Shown here piece after piece: positions 30,307 to 39,301 of a stretch of 64,000 bases of DNA (positions are counted from its first letter, which is position 1; each line of letters opens with the position of its first letter). The notes beneath the pieces were generated by a model. It had not been told where the DNA came from and did not search any database. It was given only the letters and a program-made list of their open reading frames with translations. Made by a program: the position numbers and the translations under genes. Where the stretch lies: contig OZ024726.1 of NCBI GenBank assembly GCA_964016875.1, forward strand, positions 32,663,503 through 32,727,502. The letters are read 5' to 3'. The DNA is from Fallopia convolvulus. Lineage: Eukaryota; Streptophyta; Magnoliopsida; Caryophyllales; Polygonaceae.

Positions 30307-33300
30307 TGTGACATCCCTATACCCTATGACGTAAACTTAGTAAAACTTATCTCTTATATAAACAGATAATTCACATATAACAACTATCCATGTAAGCATA
30401 TAGCAGACATTAACAACCATAAAAGGTTGCAAACACAAACATACCAATATATCCTTACTTTTATACTAAAACATCTATTACTCTAACTTCTATTACAACT
30501 CATATGTCTATGATGCAAAATGAGGAGGAGAAGGTTGCATTGAGCTTCAGCCGGTCGACCTGTATGAATGTGACCTCTAAACGGACACACGCCAGAAAGT
30601 TCTAGCTGAGCCAGAAAAATTATTTTGCGATTTACGTGAGTCGCATACTCAGTGAATATAAACAATCATCAATTATTTCACACAAAACCAAGCAATTGGT
30701 CAATATTCATATTCATACATATTATACATGTCACATATGAATTTTCTATGCAAATGCAAATGCTGATGTATCCGAATTATTATTCTGTGAATTGTTTACG
30801 CTTGAATCTGCCTCGGGTTTACTATATATGGACTCTTATAGTCCCTTTATCAAATAAATCCGAAGATCTCCTGAATATTGACTCTTATGGTCGCTTTAAG
30901 AAAGAAATCCGAAGATCTCCTCATTGACCCGTAGGTCCTGTATGATCCGAAGATCCTATATGACCTGTGTTGAAGGGTTTCTTGAACAAATAAATTTATA
31001 TTCAAGACCCCGCTGAGTATAGAGGAGTCAGGTTCGTCCACGGGAATGAGATTAGGGCCAAAGATTAGTTGATAAACTAAAACAAACACGCAGGGGCACA
31101 AAGACACAAGGGCTCGAGCACGACCTTAGGTGGGTCGAAATCGATGCAATTTAACTAGACTTAATCAAATATAAAAAGCAATCCTAGGGCTAGGGCTACC
31201 ACAACAACAATCACACATGCTTTCAACGAGAATTCACAACTATCATGCAATCTAGATCATAGAAAAGTCAACTGTCGCAAACAATTCAAGTTATTCAATC
31301 AACTGTCGCAAATTAAACAACTTTCTATCTATCTTTCAACCTAGGAATATCAACTTTCGCAAATAATCCTATTAGATATAATCAAGCAACTAACTTTACA
31401 CTTTCGCTTTTGGGTTAATCGCAAGATATTGCCTCAACTTTCGCAAAGGAATTTAGCACAAGATAGATAGATATGATCTTTCAAGCATTCAAGTCATGAA
31501 TTCAAGTTTAGACATGCATGATTGTGTTAGGTTTTCACCCAACCCTAGAATCTAAGAAAACTACTCACTCATAGAAAAGAAAGAAGAAGACATGATCATA
31601 GAAACAAACCGAAAATTCAAATAAAAACAAAGATGTCTTACAAATTTCTCCAACTTGTCCTTCAAGTCTTCCTCTTAATCTCCCCCAAAGAACGAATAAT
31701 AAAAACTAGAGAGAGCCCCCCTTTTTATAGAGGAAAAGGAGCCCTAATTAAACTAGGAAACAAGATAAAACTACTTCCTAAAATAAAAGATAGAATATAT
31801 CCATAAAGATCTCGGAATAAGGGAGAGTCGGCATCATGCACGACCCAAAGTGGGTCGTGCACGACCCCCCAAGGGGTCGGTCCCGAGGCTTGGTAATCTC
31901 CATGGGTCTAGCACGGCCCCAATAGGGTCGTGCACGACCCTCATAGGGTCGTTCCTGAGGGCTTGTTCTAACAACCTTGAGTAAAACTTGCGTAGAAGAT
32001 TCGTTACAACTCCGTTTGACTTGATTCTTTTTCCTATGTTCTTGTAACGAATTTCTCTATCTCTTTCCAAGCTCAAACTTGATCTTCAATAACTTTACTT
32101 GAGCGCTTAATCTCCATCTTCTCTTGCAATGCTCCAAACTCTTCTTTCAAGCTCCAAAACTCCTACAAAAAGACACAAAAAATGCGCAGCTTCCGAATCT
32201 CAAGGAAATACGAAAACTAAAGCAAAAAGACTCAAAAACCTAAAACTCTAACACAAAAACCAACCAAATCTAATCTAACTAGACACAAAAAACCTACCTA
32301 AAAAGCGGATATCAACCCGTAGGTCGCTTTAACAAAGAAATCCGAAGATTTCCTGAATTATAGTTCAGGGCAAGACAGTCACAGGTCCTTTTAATCTCAT
32401 TGCAATATGCTATGCAATCAAGTGCATCATGTAACCATATATCATATGCCATCTGTTAACATTCTTTCTGTGCAAACAACTCTGAAAATTTGAGAGCTAT
32501 CACATCTATCCATATAACTCATATAGCACATATATCCATACAACTCATATAGCACATATATCGCATATATCCATATACCACATATAGCACATATATCCAT
32601 ATATTCATATTTCACATATATCACATAGGGTTGAATCTCCGGTCTATACTCACCTGTTTAGGATAGATACTATATTTCTCCCCCTTGTTCTTGACCACGA
32701 TCTATGATTGGTGCTCCTATATGTAACCCAATGCAAATTAGGCTATTTACTCTTACAAACTCTAACCCCAAATGCAATGAAATGCCAATATGCATTATAA
32801 CGTTTTGTGCATAATTCCAAATCCTTTAAAACTTGACAATAATAAACTATATATATGAAAGAACATTTTTCTAGTTCAAACCTTTTTGAAAAACTTGATC
32901 AAAGGGCTCCCTTATATCATTACAAAGCAAAACCCTAAAATTACTCTTAAATCTTTAACTGAATATAAATCCGATATCGAAAACACCCTTTGAGGGCTAT
33001 AAATCGACTGATTTTCAAATCAAAATCAACTTTAGATCTAGATCTGGAAAAATCAATAAAATCCAGATAAACAAATAACTAATTAAAACTTACCAAACCA
33101 CGCTTGTACTTCAGGATTAAAACCCGATAGAAGAAATCTTGTACCACATCCAGCAAAAACAACAAAACTCAAATTCTTTTCTTTTTTTCTCCTCTTTTTT
33201 TTTTGGAACCTTTCTCGTAGCATGATGTGTACAAACAAACAAGCTCTCATATTTATATTGAACATAGTCGGTAAACAACCACCGAAGTCGGCAATTTTTT

Positions 33301-33527
33301 TTAGGAAATTACACTTTCCACCCTCAAATCTCTTTTACTACAAACTTTACCCTAAAATAATTAATACTTAACTTTTACTTAAAATTTTTTTAAAATATAA
33401 TAAACTTAATTAGGAAATAAATATTACCTTTGAAAATTTACTATATATAATGCCAATATGCTATGCATATGCTCTTAATATTATATGAATGCCGAATGAC
33501 ATATGCACTTTGGTGGGGGATGTTACA
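30307..33527. mobile_element. solo LTR H in Sirevirus X RT
   Basis: Starts TGTGACATCCC, ends GGGATGTTACA, flanked by CAAAA (30302-30306, 33528-33532). RT coding resumes on both sides. Without the nested solo LTR it is about 1.87 kb. It has no coding. Inside are repeated 'ATCCGAAGATCTCCT' and 'GACCCGTAGGTC' units (30855-30965, 32315-32355) and an ACATATATCCATAT repeat (32510-32625). TG...CA ends plus a 5-bp duplication favour a solo LTR, probably gypsy, family unknown to me. Confidence 0.75.
30968..32314 (-). mobile_element. solo LTR nested in H, related to G1/G2 LTRs
   Basis: TGTTGAAGGG...GGATATCA, 1,347 bp, flanked by ACCTG and ACCCG (4 of 5 match). The block CAAATAAATTTATATTCAAGA then CCCCGCTGAGTATAG matches the start of the G1/G2 LTRs, so it is a sister family in the same minus orientation. 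A minus-strand TATAAAAAG lies at 31721-31730. Instead of TCGTTAACGA it carries TCGTGCACGA palindromes in 21-bp steps (31834, 31855; 31907, 31928, 31949). Confidence 0.8.
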
Positions 33528-33532
33528 CAAAA

Positions 33533-34185
33533 CCTTTTGTAGAATCCATATCATACTTCTTCAATAGTTCCTTGATGTACTTTTGTTGATGTACCTTTGT
33601 TCCCTCATCACTTTGTACCACTTATAGACCAAGAAAGAAAGTAAGTTCATCGATCATGCTCATCTCAAACTCATTGCTCATAAGATTCTTGAAACTTTCT
33701 ACAAGTTTAGGGTTAGTAGAACCAAATATAATATCATCGACATAAACTTGAACTACTAAGACCTCACTGTCTTGTTCCCCTAGGAACAAGGTCTTGGCAA
33801 TCACGCCACGTCTATATCCATTGGCTAATAGAAATTGAGTGAATCTATCATACCAAGCACGAGGAGCCTGTTTAAGACCATAGAGGTCCTTATCCAGTAT
33901 GTAGACATGATCAGGGTGATCAACATCTTCAAATCTTTGAGGTTGAAACACATAAACCTCCTCTTGTAGGTACCCATTCAGGAATGTTGTCTTCACGTCC
34001 ATTTGATATAATTTAAATCCCTTGTGAGCAGCATAGGCGATTAGAAGACATATGGCTTCTATTCTTGCAACAGGAGCGTACGTCTCATCGTAGTCAATCC
34101 CTTCTTGTTGATTGTACCCTTTTGCTACAAGCCTCGCCTTGTTCCTTGTGACAGCTACGGTGTCATCAAGTTTGTTCCTAAATAC
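33533..34185 (-). pseudogene. Sirevirus X reverse transcriptase, central part
   Basis: Minus-strand coding VFRNKLDDTVAVTRNKARLV, EGIDYDETYAPVARIEAI, MDVKTTFLNGYLQEEVYVFQ, LYGLKQAPRAWYDRFTQFLL and the catalytic YVDDIIFGSTNPK, down to MSMIDELTFFLGL, then a TAG and KVHQQKYIKELLKKYDMDST. It joins leftward to 30301 across H and rightward to 55328 across G2. Catalytic Asp residues are kept. The in-frame stop and insertions make it dead. Confidence 0.85.
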
Positions 34186-34791
34186 TTTTGATGAGGGATA
34201 TTTAAATTGACAACAAATAAATTTATAGTCAAGACCCCTCTGAGTATAGCGAAGTCAGGATCGTTCCACGGGAAGCACGGTTGTTTGTCTATCAAACTAT
34301 TAAAACAAGGAAAACAAAGCAAAACGGGCAAAAACACACACGACCAACCTCGTTAACGACCTTGTCAGGGTCGTGAACGAACCTGGATAAATTGAGAACA
34401 CAAAATAACGAACTAAAAAAAATGCAGGTTCGGTACCGAGGTAAAGGAACTCGACAACGAATATAACGAATGCTAAACCTTATAAAATAAAAGACCTAGG
34501 ACAAGGGTCACCACAACATAGCCATGCATATAAACTCATAAGAAGATAAATATCATGCCTTTAGAAGATAAATTCATCAACTTTCGCTGATTAACAAGTA
34601 AATCAATCAATTCTCATAAATCAATTCACTTAATCACTTGTTTTGGATCCAAAGCTCAAAACTTTCGTAATCGAGAAATATCAACCTTCAAGTTAACAAC
34701 TTTCTCTTTCGATCAAATTGAGAACTCAAATTACCTCGATTATCGTCTAAGCATAAACACACAAGCAATTTCAAATAGATAAAAGGCATTC

Positions 34792-35848
34792 TGTTGGATC
34801 GTAATCGGTTAGCAGTGAGCTTGGGAACTGGCAATTAAGCTGTTCCCAAGGCAGCGGAAGTAAATAATCGCAAGTAATAAAAACAGTGAAAGGCACAGTT
34901 CCTTTATAGAGGAACCCCACTACAACCAACTAGTTGTATGGGTAAACCTCTACCTCCGCTTGGAGGATTTTGAATGACTTACTTATATTGATTGCTTTGT
35001 TCCTTAGTTACACAGCCGGATTTACACTTCTCTGTTCCTACAAGTTCTTCCTAACTCTAGCAACACTAGTAAATCCTCTCAACTGAGTTCCTAAGCTCAC
35101 AACAGCAAAACACAAGTAACTCAAACCTTACGCTGACTTCTCAGTTCCCTTGCTCCAGGGAACTTCAGCTTCACCGTCGTCGAGATCATACACTCGCCGG
35201 CGGGGACTTCTCTTCCTTTTCTTTCTTTTCTCTGATGTGGGTGTTTGTAAGTTCTGGGAGAAGTACTCAGACCGAGTACTATTCATTTGGCTTTATAGTC
35301 CATTTGTCTTGGGCAGTCACATCTTTCGTTTGTGTCCAAAATGCCCTTTGCTTGATGCCCAAGTTGTACTTTCTTCACATGTGACTTTGGTTTGAACTAG
35401 GTCAACTTCTTGAATCAATCGGACCGTTGGATGAAGCGTGACAGTCTGATCCTCAGACTGTTCCCTCTGGCTGTCTGAGACAGAATCCCGCGATCTGTGC
35501 TGAACGGTCGTTGTCTTCACATGTGAGTTCCCATTTCATGGGAACTGACTTCTTCAGAGTTCCCTTGATGGAAACTCTTCATCGTTGTAAGCTTGTGTTT
35601 TCTTGTTTGTTTCTGGGAGTTCCCACTTCATGGGAACTTTCCTCTTCAGAGTTCCCTTGATGGAAACTCTTCATTGTGGCCAGTAGTGGCTTTGTCATTC
35701 ATAGGAGTTCTTGGCTGTACCTGTGTTCCTTAGAAATACTTGAACAAACCACATTAGTTCCCTATGGTATTTGTCATTATCAAAACTTAAAGAGAAGTGA
35801 ATCGTTGATCCGTTGCTTAGAACCAGAGGTCCCAACAACGTCCCAACA
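34792..35848 (-). repeat. Sirevirus Y 3' LTR
   Basis: TGTTGGATCGTAATCG...GTCCCAACA on the plus strand. Near 35526-35677 a block of about 90 bp is tandemly repeated; each copy holds GTTCCC-7bp-GGGAAC and a GTTCCCTTGATGGAAACTC unit. A further inverted pair is at 34823/34842. Confidence 0.93.
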
Positions 35849-36252
35849 ATTTCCCCCTTTTTGATGATGACAAACCCATCACAAAAATGCAAGTATTTCA
35901 ATGAATGATATGCTGATGAGTTCCTAAGTATGATTTTGGGAAGTCACTCTTAGTGAGACATTTAGATTTAGGGAGCCACTTCTGGTGAGACACATAGTTC
36001 CTATTAGGCTTTTTATGCAATTGTTCCCCCTTAGCTTATGCGTGGTCTGTGATAACTTAAACTTTTAACTCATCTCACATTTTTTATCTTTCCCCCTTTT
36101 GACATCATCGAAAAATAAGCAAAGCAATATTAGGAAAGAATGGAACACGCAATCAAAATAAAGACCATTTCATTACTTAAGAGAATATGTACAATGGGAA
36201 CCCAAGTACAATTTGTGGTCATTTTTGGATGAAGGGAACAAGAAGGGAGAGA
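35849..36252 (-). other. Sirevirus Y 3' noncoding region with multiple polypurine tracts
   Basis: Minus-strand purine tracts: 35861-35849 (AAAAAGGGGGAAA, at the LTR), 36031-36024 (AAGGGGGAAC) and 36098-36090 (AAAAGGGGGAAAG). The first and last adjoin TCATCATC/GATGATG-like words, the same arrangement as in Sirevirus X. The accessory ORF stop is at 36253. Confidence 0.72.
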
Positions 36253-38553
36253 TCATGGGCTCTGAGGGAACAAGGCGTCACAAAGGCGCGTAAGGACTTG
36301 TGTAAGCTTTTCTTGTCCTCTGGCCAACACTGCCTGGTCCCTAGCAATCTGATCGAGGGTGTTGGCGATGCGGAGCAACACTGAAGAGTTCCCCTCTTGT
36401 GTACCAGACTCTAGGGGAGCCGCCTCCTCTACAGGCTCCGAGTGCCTCATCTTCTGGGCAACTGTAATGTCCAGTTCCCTTCCAAGCTCGATTTCTTCTT
36501 TAGAGGCATCGTAGAGACCCTCTTTTTGTAGGAGCTTCTTGATCAGCCCGGAGTAGGGAAGGGAGTGGGACTTGGAGGCCATGCACTTTTCCATGTGCCC
36601 AAGGATAATTCGGGGAAGATTTATGGGCTTCTTGAGGAGGAAGTGGTAGAGGATGATGACATCGGGGATGTTGACGACCAGGCGCTTTTCTTGGCGTGGG
36701 ATCACCACGTTGATGATGAATTGGTGAGCGAGCTTGGCGACTAAGGACAGATGATGCGTCGAGAGGACCTTAGAGGGAACCCGACCCTCAAAAATTGTGT
36801 TGTACACCTCGGCGCTGTTGAAGTCGCCCCAAAGCTTGCTGGGCACCTCGCTAAGCCCTTGACCAGGGACCTGGAGTTGAAGGCGGATCGTAGACGTTGT
36901 AAAAATGAACTCGTCGCCTTCGTGGGAGAGAGTTCCCTGAGTGCCGTCGTTGGTGATAGTGAAGTTGTTGTAGAATTGACGCACTTGTGAGGGATCTACT
37001 CTCACAGTTTCTTGGCAGAGTCTCTCCCAGCCCTGGGCCTTGATCAGTTCCCACAGTTCCTCCAGACCATTTTCAGTTAGCACCTCTTTGGAAACAATGA
37101 GGTGAGGAAGAAGCTTTCGACGCTCAGTGACATGATGCTTGGTGGTCCCCTTCCCCTTCCTTGACTTGCTTTTGGATTTGTTCCCCCTAGAGACCGTGCG
37201 AGGTCCTTTCTGCTGAGGGGGTGTAGCCGCTTCGATCATGAGCACGCGGTCCCTTGGTGGTGGGGAACTCGCGGACACCAACATTTGGTGTCCAGGTGTA
37301 GGGATGCGTGCTGGCTCCTTTGTAGCTGGAGCTTCTTCTTCTTCTTCGACCTCATCATGGGAGGTCCCTTCTTCCTCGGAGGAGCTCGAACCCGAGCCCT
37401 CCGCGTCATCTCCAGGATGACTTGTTGTTGCCTCAGCACCTCCAGCTGGTGCGAGGTCCCTTGTCTCTGTTGGCTCTTGAGGAGCAACCTTTTCTGGGGA
37501 CTTTGTCCCTTGGGAGACTGTGTGCTCAGAGGGACCCCTGTTGAGTTCTTCCTCGATGGCCTTGAGCTGGGCTTCCTCCTCCAAAGTTCCCATGATGATC
37601 GGAGGAGGGTCCTTGGTCATTTTGTCGATGACCACAGAAAGAGGAAGATCGTCGTCGTCTGAGGAGAGGGCGACGGTACTTTTGGATGGTGAGGGAGAGG
37701 GGAGTTTGGTGGTGGTGGGAGACGTGATGGAAGAGGGGAGAGGAGAAGAAGGAATAGGGGTTGTGAGTTGAGTGGAGATGGGAGTGGTGGAAACGTGTTT
37801 TGGTGAGGAAGGAGAAGGCGTTTTGTGAGGTGAAGGTGGAGTTGGAGATCCCGTAGTGATGGGAACGAGAGGAAGTGAAGGAGGTTGGGATGTTGGAGTT
37901 CCCATCGTGGCGGGAACTGGAGGAGGTGGCGGAGGAGGTCCCTCGATTTGAAGAGGAGGGATGGAGGAGGAAGAGGGAAGTAGACTCTGGGGTTCGGAGT
38001 TCCCATCGTTGGAAGGAAAAGGGTAGGGAGGTTTGGGAGCACAAGAACTCTCCTTGGAGCAGTTCAGGTAGTCCTCAAATCGGAAGAAAGCCTTCTTTCT
38101 GGGCTCCGAGAATTCAGAGGCCTCAGAGTGTTTACGCTTTTTGGATTTGGAGGGGTCGTGGGAGTGTTTGGATTTTTTGGATTTTGAGGGATCTTTTGAT
38201 GAGTGGCGATGTTTGGATGAGTGGCGATGTTTGGATTTATGGGGTTTTTCATTGATGGAGGGGCGAGCATCTCCGAAGTTGTCAACGATGACAACTCCGG
38301 AGGAGGTGTTGGTGGTTGGAGGTGGAAGAGGAAGAGATTCGGAGGAGGAAGAGGTCCAGGAGACGGTTTCGTCGACCTGAGGAGGAGGAGGGGGCAAGAA
38401 GGGGCTTACTTGATTGTATAGCCCTTGAATGAGGACATCCTTCATGGTTGGGTCTTGTTCTTGCTCGATCTCGTTCAGTTGAGTGATGAAAAGAGTGCGA
38501 GGATTGGCAAGTACCCACTCTTTGATTTGTGCAAATGTGTGTTGAGGGGCCAT
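36253..38553 (-). CDS. Sirevirus Y accessory ORF (post-pol protein of unknown function)
   Basis: Open for 803 codons from a Met at 38664. I prefer the Met at 38553 (MAPQHTFAQIKEW, context AAAAATGGCC), giving 766 residues. From the N-terminus: a helical part, a Lys/His/Ser stretch (KHRHSSKHRHSSKDPSKSKK, about 110-150), a long Pro/Ser/Thr region (170-330), an acidic block (SSSSEEEGTSHDEVEEEEE, about 385-410), a basic patch (SKSKSRKGKGTTKHH, about 455), then a conserved C-terminal domain (LLPHLIVSKEVLTENGLEEL, VNIPDVIILYHFLLKKPINL) and a short coiled tail (LLRIANTLDQIARDQAVLA). No signal peptide or membrane segment is seen, so 'envelope' is not supported. The C-terminal domain resembles the plant transposon protein found after pol in Sirevirus and Athila elements. 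Sirevirus X has fragments of the same gene. Confidence 0.8.
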   Translation of the reverse strand: MAPQHTFAQIKEWVLANPRTLFITQLNEIEQEQDPTMKDVLIQGLYNQVSPFLPPPPPQVDETVSWTSSSSESLPLPPPTTNTSSGVVIVDNFGDARPSINEKPHKSKHRHSSKHRHSSKDPSKSKKSKHSHDPSKSKKRKHSEASEFSEPRKKAFFRFEDYLNCSKESSCAPKPPYPFPSNDGNSEPQSLLPSSSSIPPLQIEGPPPPPPPVPATMGTPTSQPPSLPLVPITTGSPTPPSPHKTPSPSSPKHVSTTPISTQLTTPIPSSPLPSSITSPTTTKLPSPSPSKSTVALSSDDDDLPLSVVIDKMTKDPPPIIMGTLEEEAQLKAIEEELNRGPSEHTVSQGTKSPEKVAPQEPTETRDLAPAGGAEATTSHPGDDAEGSGSSSSEEEGTSHDEVEEEEEAPATKEPARIPTPGHQMLVSASSPPPRDRVLMIEAATPPQQKGPRTVSRGNKSKSKSRKGKGTTKHHVTERRKLLPHLIVSKEVLTENGLEELWELIKAQGWERLCQETVRVDPSQVRQFYNNFTITNDGTQGTLSHEGDEFIFTTSTIRLQLQVPGQGLSEVPSKLWGDFNSAEVYNTIFEGRVPSKVLSTHHLSLVAKLAHQFIINVVIPRQEKRLVVNIPDVIILYHFLLKKPINLPRIILGHMEKCMASKSHSLPYSGLIKKLLQKEGLYDASKEEIELGRELDITVAQKMRHSEPVEEAAPLESGTQEGNSSVLLRIANTLDQIARDQAVLARGQEKLTQVLTRLCDALFPQSP

Positions 38554-38664
38554 TTTTGTAAGAATTTGGGAGGTTTTGGAGGTTTCTTGAAAAGAGAGTG
38601 AAAAGGATTTGGGGAAGACGAATGACAGGGATGTAGGATGGAGTAAAGGGCCTAAAAATGGCAA

Positions 38665-39301
38665 AGAGGGGTTTTAAAGGAGAGAGGAGGTGAAGGGTAG
38701 AAAGGGAAGTGGAATAACCTCGATAACCGTTGCCCAATGAACGTGGGGCGCCGTTTCAACTTCTCAAGCACGCTTCTGGACACGCGTCACAATCTCTTGG
38801 GAAGTCCTTTTCAAATTTTGAATACTTGGCCTGTAACGCTTCAGAGCTTCTGACACGAAAGTCCGCTTCCCAAGTGACGGTTTTTCTTTGAAGATTAGTC
38901 AGTGTTCCCTTTGTAGATGCAGCAGTTCCCATGATCTTTTCAAGGTCAGGGAGAGTGAAGTGGTTGAGGGAACTTCACACTCATCTTTTTGTGGGGCTAG
39001 GGAACTCAAAGGGAACCAGACAATTTGCAACTCGATAAAGGAAATGTTTTGGCTCATGAGAAGCATTTGTCTGGTCCCTAGCTCAAGGTGGGTCATATGA
39101 TCAACCGTCATGGTGGCTTGTAATGAGGGATAAAGGGAACTCTGGTTGATCATTTTGGGCCAAAAGAAATAGAGTTCCTTTGTACACATTTTTCTCTAGA
39201 CTAGTAATCATGGCATAGTGAAAGCAATGAATCCAAGTTCCTTATCATGCAATTTTAGATAAACTAGTCAGGCATTGAGAGAGAGATAAACAGGGACTTG
39301 T
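38665..39301 (-). other. Sirevirus Y spacer between pol and accessory ORF
   Basis: 640 bp without a coding frame of note. Probably the leader of the accessory ORF. It contains at least six GGGAAC/GTTCCC words (for example 38905, 38925, 39000, 39013 and 39136) in under 300 bp. Confidence 0.6.

Noticed and set aside
32510..32630. CRISPR-like short direct repeats (ACATATATCCATAT units)
   Set aside because: Irregular AT-rich satellite-like repeat within a plant solo LTR. No unique spacers of fixed length.
37236..38044. Several overlapping frames in the Sirevirus Y accessory region, both strands
   Set aside because: Low-complexity Pro/Ser/Glu coding leaves many frames open. Only the 803-codon minus frame has homologous pieces in Sirevirus X.
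36253..38664. Envelope gene in Sirevirus Y
   Set aside because: No signal peptide, no membrane segment and no fusion-peptide-like stretch. Described instead as an accessory ORF of unknown function.
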